57,659 bases of DNA from Akkermansiaceae bacterium. Lineage in GTDB: Bacteria; Verrucomicrobiota; Verrucomicrobiia; Verrucomicrobiales; Akkermansiaceae. The number at the start of each line of letters is the position of its first letter. Position 1 is the stretch's first letter. Under the pieces are notes generated by a model. That model did no database searches. It saw nothing but the letters and a program-made list of their open reading frames with translations, and had not been told where the DNA came from. Below are positions 32,259-39,865 of this stretch, in pieces. The position numbers were made by a program, and so were the translations under genes. The stretch spans positions 1-57,659 of the forward strand of contig CANLKN010000007.1 of NCBI GenBank assembly GCA_947491475.1, written 5' to 3'.

Positions 32259-32383
32259 GACGCAAGACGCAAGACTGCAAGACCCAAGAGGGAGGAATGT
32301 GCTTCCCATGTGCGGTTCCGTGGCAGTGCTGATTGTCAATTTCATGCTCTTCTCTTGCGTCTTGTGTCTTGAAGTCTTGAGTC
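32259..32383. repeat. Inverted pair of repeat arrays between actB and actC
   Basis: Two 32-nt arms, 32259-32290 and 32352-32383, are imperfect inverted repeats around 61 nt. The left arm is built of GACGCAAGACGCAAGACTGC, AAGACCCAAGAG; the right arm read on the minus strand is GACTCAAGACTTCAAGACAC, AAGACGCAAGAG. About 26 positions pair allowing one bulge on each side. The right arm begins 2 nt after the actB stop. As RNA this would be a long hairpin; it has no T-tract and may be an mRNA processing or stability element. Confidence 0.7.
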
Positions 32384-32385
32384 TA

Positions 32386-35300
32386 TCAGACCATGTGAAT
32401 GGTGGCCTTGCCGATGAACTTGGCGTCCGGCATGTCCGGGTTCGGGTTTTTGACGCGGGCCAGGTAGCTGGTGCGCGGACGGGTGCCGATGTAGTGGAGC
32501 AGGTCGTAATTGCGCTCGATCATCTTGCTGCGGCCCATCGACGACTGGTCACCATCGTGCAGGTTGCCGAAGACAATGGCGTCGGCGGGGCAGGCTTCCT
32601 GGCAGGCGACCTTCACCGAGTCCACCGGGATGCGGAGGGTTTTCTCGGTGACTTCCATCTCGGTGGACGGCTTGCCGGCGACGAGTGCTTCCTGCTTCTG
32701 GCCGCGCTTCTGGCGGATGACGGAGTCTTTAAGGCGCTGCACGCAGTAAGTGCACTTCTCCATCACGCCGCGCATGCGGACGGTGACATTCGGGTTGCGC
32801 TGGAGGTGCTCCGAATCGCCGTCGCGCCTCTCGCCGAGCGGACCGCGGTAGAGGTTGTGTTTGATGAGCGGGTTGCGCTTGTTGTAATCGAAGAAATTGA
32901 AGCGCCGCGCCTTGTAGGGGCAGTTGTTGGCGCAGTAGCGGGTGCCGATGCAGCGGTTGTAGGCCATCGCATTGAGGCCGTCCTCGGTGTGGACCGTGGC
33001 GTTGACCGGACAGACGGTTTCGCAGGGTGCGGACTCGCAGTGGACGCAGGCGACGGGTTGCGGAACCAGCGCCGGGTTGTCGGCATCGAAGGTATTGTCC
33101 TTTTGCGCGGCGAAATACCGGTCCATGCGGATCCAGTGCATTTCGCGGCCCTTGGCGACCTGCTCCTTGCCGACGACGGGGATGTTGTTTTCCGCCTGGC
33201 AGGCGACGAGGCACGAGTTGCAACCCATGCATGCCGAGAGGTCGATGGACATCGCCCATTGGTGAAGCGGGTCGTTGATGAGCGGCTGGGCCTTGCCATC
33301 GGGGCCGGGGTTCCATCTGGCCGATCCTTTTGGTTTGTAGAGGGAGATGTTAGGCGGGGCGTGGGAGTCGTTGCCCTGTTTGACAACATTGGCGAGTTGC
33401 TTCTCGAAACCACCTTTTTCGTCGTGCGCATCGATGGTGGAAACCTCGCGGGCCAGTGCGCGGCCATACATCGAGTTGTGTTCCTGGACGAGTGCCACCG
33501 GGTAGCGCTTGTCGGTGAGTTTCACGGTGGCACCGGTGGCGAAATACGCGCTGCGTGAATTGCGCAGCGGATAGGCGTTGAAGCCGCGGTTGATGCCGAC
33601 CAGGCCGACATGCGATTGATTGGCGGGCTTGCGGCCGAGTGCGTCGTCCTTGTCGAAAGCCTGGCCGTAGCCGAGCGGGATGATGATGGTGTTTTCTGCC
33701 TGTCCGAAGGAAACGAGCACCGGAATTTCCAAGGTGCGGCCGTTGACGGTCACCTGAATCATCGGCGACTTGCGGTTTTCGCCTTCGCCATCCGGCGAAC
33801 CGAGCGCGCGGGGATTTTCGGTGGCGATGATTTCATCGTAGATACCGAGTTCCTTGGCGGTCTTTGGCGCGATGAGCGCGGCGTTGTCCCAAGTGAGTTT
33901 GGAGATCGGATCGGGCGCTTCCTGGAGCCACGCGTTATCGATCCATCGGCCGTCGTAAACTGACGCATCGGTGGCGAAGATCACTTCCAGCGAGTCCTTG
34001 GTAGGCGCTGCGGGATGCGTGTGAAGGAAAGCCTCGTAGGCGCGTGGCGTGGCTTGGGGATATTGCGAACCGGCGAGGAATCCATCGCGCAGGAGTTTTT
34101 TCCATGCGGCCTCGCCCTCACCACCGAGGGCGGCGAAGGTCTTTCTAACGGCATCGTATGCGGGTGAGGGTGCCGCGTTTTCGCCTTCGCCATCGAGGAT
34201 TTTGCCATTCTCCGCAAGCAGGGCGAGCAGCAGCTCCAGTTCCGAAACGCAGTTTGGATAGAGCGGCAGGATCATCGGCTGGACCACCGTGTAGGTGCCG
34301 CGGGCGCTGCGCGCGTCCGACCATGATTCGAGATAATGCGCGGCCGGGATGTGCCAGGTGGCGGCGTGGGCGGTGGCGTGCGTGCGGTCGCCGAGTTGGA
34401 TGCTGGTTTTCACCTTGGCCAGTGTGGCCGCGAAATCGAGATCCGCCGGGGCATCGTAAACCGGGTTGGATGGAGTGAGCAGGAAAAGCGTGTCGATGTT
34501 TCCGGCATCGATGTCCGCCTTTAGGGTGGCGATCGAGCCGAGGCCTTGGTTTTCCCGTTGCACGGCCAGCAGCGGCTTGCCTTCGCCGATGTTGTCGAGC
34601 GTCTGGTTGATTTTTTGCGCCAAGGTGTGCAGCACGGCTGGTTGGCGCGAACCGACGATCACCATCGACTTGCCGGAGTGGCTCTTGAGATCCGCGGCGG
34701 TGGCCTTGACCCATTCGACCTGCTTGGGGTCCGTCAATTGAGGCGCTCCAGAAATTCCAAAGAGCCCCAGTTCCTTTGCGATAGCTGAAGTGATCGCAGC
34801 CACCTCGCTGGCGGCGACGCGCAGGCGGTGATCCGCCATGCCGCCGGTGAGCGAAAACGCGGCTTCCACCGCATAGAGGCGGTTCATCTTCGAAGCGTCC
34901 GGCTTTTGGTCGTAGACCTTTCCTTCCGGTTTGCGGCGGGCGAAGAATGGAGTCACCGGGCCTTGGGGGTCGGTGCCGGCGAAATCGCAATCGAGCGCAA
35001 GAATACGGTCGGCCTTGGCGAAATCCGCCACCAGCTTCACACCATCTCCAAGCACACTGTAGTATTCTCCGGTGAGCGCCTCGTATTGATAGAACTTCGC
35101 GGCTGGAAACTTGGCGGAAATTTCCTTCGTCAGGCGGTTGCGGGTCGGGCTGTCGTCGGCACCGAAGAGAAAACCGATTTTGGCTGCCTTGTCGGCGGCG
35201 ATGGCCGCGATGACGGCGTCGAGTTCCTCGCGTTTGGCGGATTTTCCGGACTTGAGGATCTGCCGCGAGCGCGAGGGCGAGTAAAGATCCAGGACGGAGG

Positions 35301-35736
35301 CCTGCGCAAAGGCGTCGGTGCCTTCCGCATCCGGATGCAGATTATTCGGCGCGAGCTTGGTCGGGCGGCCCTCGAAGGTGGTGATCACCAGCGGCGTGGC
35401 ACCGTTGGCGCGCGGCATCGAGGATGCGTAATAAGTCGCCTTGCCGGGGATCACCCACTCGGGGGCCTTGGTGTAGGGGACGATGTAAGTTTCCGGGCGG
35501 CGGCAGGCGGCCATGCCGAATCCGGCGAGCGCGGTGGATGCGCCCATCAGTTTGAGGAACGAGCGGCGCGAGGTCTCCGCGTCCGATTCGTCGGCCATTT
35601 CGGCGGCTCCCTGCGGGAATTCACGATCCAGCCACTCACGGAATGCCGGGCTGTCCTCAAGCTGCCCCGCACTGCGCCAGGAAACGGTGGTTTCGCCGGC
35701 GGGAACTTCGGGGTGTTGCCAAATGCGCTTGCTCAT
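32386..35736 (-). CDS. actB: Alternative complex III subunit B (molybdopterin-like + Fe-S fusion)
   Basis: 1116 residues. A twin-arginine motif RRSFLKLMG at about 57 precedes a molybdopterin-oxidoreductase-like domain (ActB1, to about 780) that binds no cofactor in known ACIII. The C-terminal ferredoxin domain (ActB2) has clusters CMGCNSCLVAC (about 833), CVHCESAPCETVCP (about 895), CIGTRYCANNCP (about 926) and CTYC...ACQEACP (about 994-1043), enough for four Fe-S clusters. It passes electrons from quinol at ActC toward the hemes of ActA. The position after actA is standard. Confidence 0.95.
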   Translation of the reverse strand: MSKRIWQHPEVPAGETTVSWRSAGQLEDSPAFREWLDREFPQGAAEMADESDAETSRRSFLKLMGASTALAGFGMAACRRPETYIVPYTKAPEWVIPGKATYYASSMPRANGATPLVITTFEGRPTKLAPNNLHPDAEGTDAFAQASVLDLYSPSRSRQILKSGKSAKREELDAVIAAIAADKAAKIGFLFGADDSPTRNRLTKEISAKFPAAKFYQYEALTGEYYSVLGDGVKLVADFAKADRILALDCDFAGTDPQGPVTPFFARRKPEGKVYDQKPDASKMNRLYAVEAAFSLTGGMADHRLRVAASEVAAITSAIAKELGLFGISGAPQLTDPKQVEWVKATAADLKSHSGKSMVIVGSRQPAVLHTLAQKINQTLDNIGEGKPLLAVQRENQGLGSIATLKADIDAGNIDTLFLLTPSNPVYDAPADLDFAATLAKVKTSIQLGDRTHATAHAATWHIPAAHYLESWSDARSARGTYTVVQPMILPLYPNCVSELELLLALLAENGKILDGEGENAAPSPAYDAVRKTFAALGGEGEAAWKKLLRDGFLAGSQYPQATPRAYEAFLHTHPAAPTKDSLEVIFATDASVYDGRWIDNAWLQEAPDPISKLTWDNAALIAPKTAKELGIYDEIIATENPRALGSPDGEGENRKSPMIQVTVNGRTLEIPVLVSFGQAENTIIIPLGYGQAFDKDDALGRKPANQSHVGLVGINRGFNAYPLRNSRSAYFATGATVKLTDKRYPVALVQEHNSMYGRALAREVSTIDAHDEKGGFEKQLANVVKQGNDSHAPPNISLYKPKGSARWNPGPDGKAQPLINDPLHQWAMSIDLSACMGCNSCLVACQAENNIPVVGKEQVAKGREMHWIRMDRYFAAQKDNTFDADNPALVPQPVACVHCESAPCETVCPVNATVHTEDGLNAMAYNRCIGTRYCANNCPYKARRFNFFDYNKRNPLIKHNLYRGPLGERRDGDSEHLQRNPNVTVRMRGVMEKCTYCVQRLKDSVIRQKRGQKQEALVAGKPSTEMEVTEKTLRIPVDSVKVACQEACPADAIVFGNLHDGDQSSMGRSKMIERNYDLLHYIGTRPRTSYLARVKNPNPDMPDAKFIGKATIHMV

Positions 35737-35780
35737 GGGTGACTGCGGAAATTTTTAGGAAAAAGGGAAAAACGGGCGGA

Positions 35781-36479
35781 TCAATGGTGGCAGGTGGCGC
35801 AGCTTTCCTTGGGATTCACTTGGAATTGCTCCTTGAGCTTGAGGCCGAGATCCTTGGTGGTCTTCACTCCAAGCTGCGGATTGTTGGAAAGGTAGGTCTC
35901 CGCGTCGTAGCCGAAATTGTAAACTTCTTCCAGCGGGCGCAGATGGTTCTCCGGCGCGCGGTGGCACTCAAGACACCAGCCCATCGAGTGGTTCTGATCC
36001 TGCCAGACGACTTCCATCTGGTGCACGTTGCCGTGGCAGCTTTGGCATGAAACGCCGCGGTTCACGTGGGCGGCGTGGTTGAAATAGACGAAGTCCGGGG
36101 ATTTGTGGATGCGCACCCATTCGATCGGTTTTCCGTCGTAGCCGGGGAAGGCCGGGTTCATCGAGCGGTGCAGCGGCTCAAGCTTCGGACTCTCGCGCTG
36201 GATGTGCTGGTGGCAGTTCCAGCAGGTATTGCCGGTCGGCACGTTCGAGTGGCCGGACACATCCACAAACGAGTGGCAGTAGCGGCAGTCGAGACCGAGT
36301 TGATCGACGTGGATCTTGTGGGAAAACGGGATTGGCTGCGACGGCTGGTAGCCGACCGTGAGAGCCTTGGGCGTGGCGTAATAAGCGAAAGCGAGGGCTA
36401 CGCCTGCCGCTGCGGAACCAGCGCAAACGGCGATTTTGATGGGCAGAAAATTGGACCAGCGGGGAAAAATGTTTGCCAT
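35781..36479 (-). CDS. actA: Alternative complex III subunit A (pentaheme cytochrome c)
   Basis: 232 residues with one N-terminal helix (IKIAVCAGSAAAGVALAFAYY). Five CxxCH heme sites are present: CRYCH, CWNCH, CQSCH, CLECH and, at the very C-terminus, CATCH. This is the ActA pattern. It receives electrons from ActB and hands them to ActE. It is the first act gene; the promoter probably lies upstream of the small membrane protein gene at 36981 or in the 181-bp gap 36480-36660. Confidence 0.95.
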   Translation of the reverse strand: MANIFPRWSNFLPIKIAVCAGSAAAGVALAFAYYATPKALTVGYQPSQPIPFSHKIHVDQLGLDCRYCHSFVDVSGHSNVPTGNTCWNCHQHIQRESPKLEPLHRSMNPAFPGYDGKPIEWVRIHKSPDFVYFNHAAHVNRGVSCQSCHGNVHQMEVVWQDQNHSMGWCLECHRAPENHLRPLEEVYNFGYDAETYLSNNPQLGVKTTKDLGLKLKEQFQVNPKESCATCHH

Positions 36480-36660
36480 GGCAAGGGCGGTGCTGTGCGT
36501 AGAAGGTGTGGTGGCAGAAGGATGAATCGCCGTGCCGCCCTGATGAACGGTAACGGCTCCCGGCGGCGCGGGGAGGATGCAAACCGGGGCAGTCCTTGCA
36601 ACGGAAAAAAGAAAATTTGCGGGATTTTATAACAGGCTTTGCGGCCTTGCCTGCCGCTGT

Positions 36661-36981
36661 TCAAGAGCCCGACCAATTCAGTCCTTTTTCCTGCCGCCAT
36701 TTGCGATAGGCGGCAAACTGCTCGCCTTTCGTCAGGTTCCGCCGCGCGGGATCCTCGCTGAGAAAGGCCTCGAAGGCACCACCCGCCGAAGTTTCCGCTG
36801 CGGACGGCGGGGTGGAGTCGCTTGAAGCTTGCGTTGGAGCCAGTCGCCGTTCGATTCGGGCGAGCCGCCGGGAAATGTTCCATGAAACGAACATGAGCAG
36901 CACCAGCAGGCCGAGGGCGGTGAAGAGCAGGTTCAGCAGCAAAGGGGATTCGGTTTCCGGCACGGCGATAGGATGGTGCAT
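36661..36981 (-). CDS. Single-span membrane protein upstream of actA
   Basis: 106 residues from ATG 36981; longer readings begin inside a repeat. One helix (LLLNLLFTALGLLVLLMFVSWN, about 13-34, in parts) is followed by a basic RRLARIERRL stretch and a Ser/Thr-rich linker. The C-terminus FLSEDPARRNLTKGEQFAAYRKWRQEKGLNW (in parts) looks like a conserved short domain. No family recognised. Same strand as the act operon, 181 bp upstream, so it may be its first gene or independent. Confidence 0.6.
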   Translation of the reverse strand: MHHPIAVPETESPLLLNLLFTALGLLVLLMFVSWNISRRLARIERRLAPTQASSDSTPPSAAETSAGGAFEAFLSEDPARRNLTKGEQFAAYRKWRQEKGLNWSGS

Positions 36982-37287
36982 GAGCCCTGTTCTGGAAAGT
37001 CCCAAGTGTGGGCAGGGCCGACGCATCTGAATCTCAGATTTTTCACCGCAAAGCCGCAAAGCCGCAAAGCCGCAAAGAACGCCAAGGAATCGCAAAGATA
37101 TTCAAAAATAGCCCGCGAGCCGCTTAAACGATTGGCAAAGTCTTTCTCTCACATCCGAGCTCGTTGAAATTCTCTTTGCGCCCACTTTGCGGCCTCTGCG
37201 GCTTTGCGGTAGGTCTTATGTTTTTGATGCGTCAGCCTGCAAGTGCGGGTCTTGCCAGCGGGGGGCTGGCGTGCGATAGCCTGCCAA
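36982..37287. repeat. Non-coding gap with inverted CCGCAAAG arrays
   Basis: The 306-bp intergenic space between the divergent small membrane protein and MFS gene holds no credible gene. At 37044-37080 the plus strand has CACCGCAAAG, CCGCAAAG, CCGCAAAG, CCGCAAAG, AACGCCAAG. At 37175-37212 the opposite orientation appears: CTTTGCGCCCACTTTGCGG, CCTCTGCGGCTTTGCGGT. Together they form an imperfect inverted repeat enclosing about 95 bp, in which promoters for both neighbours must also lie. Confidence 0.7.
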
Positions 37288-38592
37288 GTGTCGTCCCTGA
37301 TTCACCGCACCGGACCATTTGCGCAACGCAATCCGCGTTTGTTTGTGCTGTTCACGGTGTTTTACAATGCCCGCGCCTATTACCCGGTGCTGGCAATCCT
37401 GTTCACGGACCTGGGGCTGACCCTTGAGCAATACGTGCTGCTCAACGCCGTCTGGGCGGCGGCGATTTTCCTCTTCGAAGTGCCATCCGGAGCATTGGCG
37501 GACGTGCTCGGCAGGAAGAGGTTGCTGGTTTTCGCCGCGGCATTGATGTGCGTGGAAATGGGGATTTTGCTCTTTGCTCCCAAAGATGGTGGCCTGTTGC
37601 TCTTCGCCCTCTGTCTGCTGAACCGCTTTCTGTCCGGCACATCCGAAGCGGCGGCCAGCGGTGCGGACGAGGCGATCGCCTACGACTCGCTGCCCGCGGA
37701 AGGACGGCAGGCCGCATGGGACGAGGTGCTGGCGGCGGCGATGCGTTGGCGTGCGGCCGGATTCCTGATCGCCATGACGCTTGGCGGCCTGCTCTACGAT
37801 CCCTCGTGGCTCAATGCGATGCTGCCGGAGCATTTGCAGGTGCCGGTGGACTTGGCGCGCCGACTGCCGGTGGCGCTGGTGTTTCTGCAAGCACTCGCCT
37901 GCCTGGCCATCACGCTGCGTTTCGAGGAAACCGCGCCGCATGGCGATCACGCGGCCGGGCGTTGTGGCGCGGCCTTCCGGCTCACGCTTCGCACCGCCGC
38001 CAAGGCTCTCACCACGCGAACCATAGCGGTGGTGTTGATCGGTGGGTTTCTGATCGATGCCGTCGCGCGCAATTTCGCCACGCTGGTCAGTGAGTATTAC
38101 CGATTGATCGGGATTCCCGGCTGGGCCTTCGGGGTGATCGGTTCATTGATCGCGGTGGGCAACTGGTTTATTCCGGCGATCGCCGCCAAAGTGAACCGCC
38201 GCTTCACGCCGTTGGGTGCGCTTTCGCTGGGTGGCATGGTGGCGCTACTTGGCCTGCTGCTGCTCGCGCCAGCCTGGCCGTGGCTGGGCCTCTTGCCTGT
38301 CATGTTGCTGATGATGCTGATGGGCTTTGTGAGTTTCACGGTCAGCCGTCATCTCCACGAAGTCGCGGAATCGAGCCAGCGCGCCACCATGCTGAGCGTG
38401 AAAGGACTCATCTTCAATCTCGCCTACGGTCTCTATTCACTGGCGTTTTCGCTGACTCTTGCCGGATTTGGAAAACAAGGTGGCGACGCATTCCAGCGGG
38501 CGCTCGGTTGGCAGGCCGGGGCGTTCTCACTCGCCCTGCTGGCCTTCATCACCGTGGCCTCGCGCGGCGGGCCGATGCGGAAATCCGTCTGA
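37288..38592 (+). CDS. Major facilitator superfamily transporter
   Basis: About 434 residues from GTG 37288; GTG 37243 would add 15 residues and no SD decides. About 11-12 helices. The MFS loop 2-3 motif is FEVPSGALADVLGRKRLL, and RFLSGTSEAAASGADEAIAYDSL resembles the motif of MFS proteins of the 'YxxG...ADEALAYD' group often annotated as drug or uncharacterised transporters. The substrate is unknown. It is divergent from the act operon. Confidence 0.85.
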   Translation: MSSLIHRTGPFAQRNPRLFVLFTVFYNARAYYPVLAILFTDLGLTLEQYVLLNAVWAAAIFLFEVPSGALADVLGRKRLLVFAAALMCVEMGILLFAPKDGGLLLFALCLLNRFLSGTSEAAASGADEAIAYDSLPAEGRQAAWDEVLAAAMRWRAAGFLIAMTLGGLLYDPSWLNAMLPEHLQVPVDLARRLPVALVFLQALACLAITLRFEETAPHGDHAAGRCGAAFRLTLRTAAKALTTRTIAVVLIGGFLIDAVARNFATLVSEYYRLIGIPGWAFGVIGSLIAVGNWFIPAIAAKVNRRFTPLGALSLGGMVALLGLLLLAPAWPWLGLLPVMLLMMLMGFVSFTVSRHLHEVAESSQRATMLSVKGLIFNLAYGLYSLAFSLTLAGFGKQGGDAFQRALGWQAGAFSLALLAFITVASRGGPMRKSV

Positions 38593-38737
38593 GAGAGCGC
38601 GAGAACACCATGGGAGCCGAGCGCGGCAAGGATTTAGCGCCGATCCTGAATATACTACGCAGTTTTTTCTAACTATTGAAAACACTGTGTGGTTTGTCTT
38701 TTTCAATCTCCAAGGGGTTCCTATCTTCCTATTCCGC

Positions 38738-39814
38738 ATGAGCGCCCCACCCATCCCAGACGTCTGCCCGGAGCTCGGGCTTGAGGTTCCCGTTGCTTCC
38801 ATCGACCAAGCCCTGCGTAGGCTCTGGGACCAGGATGAGGCGCGCACCAATGCCTCGCTGATGAACCTGGTAGTCTATTCCGAGAAATCCACAGCCCTGC
38901 TGGAAAACTCCGCCATCATCCGCAATCTCACCCGCGAGCACGCCTGCCGCGCCATCCTTGTGGAAATCAACCGCGCCGAATCGCTGCCCACTCTGCGTGC
39001 CTGGGTCACCGCCCACTGCCACCTCGCGCATGGCATGAAGTCGGTCTGTTGCGAACAAATCGCGTTTTATCTCACAGGCAAGGTCACCGGTCGTTTTCGC
39101 AACACCGTCTTCGCTCATCTTAACTCGGACCTGCCACTCGTCTTCTGGTGGCAAGGCGAGCTCTCGGATATCCTCACCGAGCGCTTGGTCAGCGTGATGG
39201 ACCGGCTGATCATCGATAGCTCGGCCTGGGCTGATCCCGCCGCTTCGTTTCGTCGCCTCGAGGAAACCGCCGCCACCAACCCGGAATTGATTCTTCAGGA
39301 CCACGAATGGACGCGCACCTGGCAGTTCCGCGTGGGCATGGCCAGCCTCTTCGATGATCCTGCGGCGCAGCGCATGCTGCCGGACATCGATTCCTTGGAA
39401 ATCACCCATCATCCGGCAAATCGCAATGCCGCGCTGCAACTGCTCGCCTGGCTGGCAGTGCAGGCGGCATGGAGCGACTGCGCCGACAAGAACCGGGAAT
39501 TCGCCCTCGAATCCACCACCGGCCGCCTGATCCGCGTCGCATTGCATCAAGATGCCGCCGCGCCCGCGCTTTCATCGCTCATCATCCGCGCCGGTGAGGC
39601 GTCGGCAAAACTTCGCCAAGCCGCCGGAGCCACCCACGTCGAGCGCACTCTCGATACGCCCGGCTATCAAATCAGCTCGCACGCTCCGGCCGATCCCACG
39701 TCATCCGAGGAGCTCGTCGCCATGCAACTCGCCCGCGGCGGCAGGAACTCCCTGTTTCATAAAATCCTACCTAGATTCAAGGACTTGCTGAACCAATGGA
39801 CGAGCTCCCCGTAG
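38738..39814 (+). CDS. opcA: Glucose-6-phosphate dehydrogenase assembly protein OpcA
   Basis: 358 residues from ATG 38738; the open frame runs back into the MFS gene in another frame and that part is rejected. Family marks are TNASLMNLVVYSE, NLTREHACRAILVEIN, CCEQIAFYL and the LPLVFWWQGEL segment with LIIDSSAWADP. OpcA proteins allosterically assist G6PD (zwf) in cyanobacteria and actinobacteria and are also found in Verrucomicrobiota. No zwf is adjacent. An AT-rich 145-bp upstream region could hold its promoter. Confidence 0.88.
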   Translation: MSAPPIPDVCPELGLEVPVASIDQALRRLWDQDEARTNASLMNLVVYSEKSTALLENSAIIRNLTREHACRAILVEINRAESLPTLRAWVTAHCHLAHGMKSVCCEQIAFYLTGKVTGRFRNTVFAHLNSDLPLVFWWQGELSDILTERLVSVMDRLIIDSSAWADPAASFRRLEETAATNPELILQDHEWTRTWQFRVGMASLFDDPAAQRMLPDIDSLEITHHPANRNAALQLLAWLAVQAAWSDCADKNREFALESTTGRLIRVALHQDAAAPALSSLIIRAGEASAKLRQAAGATHVERTLDTPGYQISSHAPADPTSSEELVAMQLARGGRNSLFHKILPRFKDLLNQWTSSP

Positions 39815-39865
39815 TCGGGCGCAGCGGGCGTGGTGTTCGGTGGTGACTTCCTTGTTTCCGGCAAC

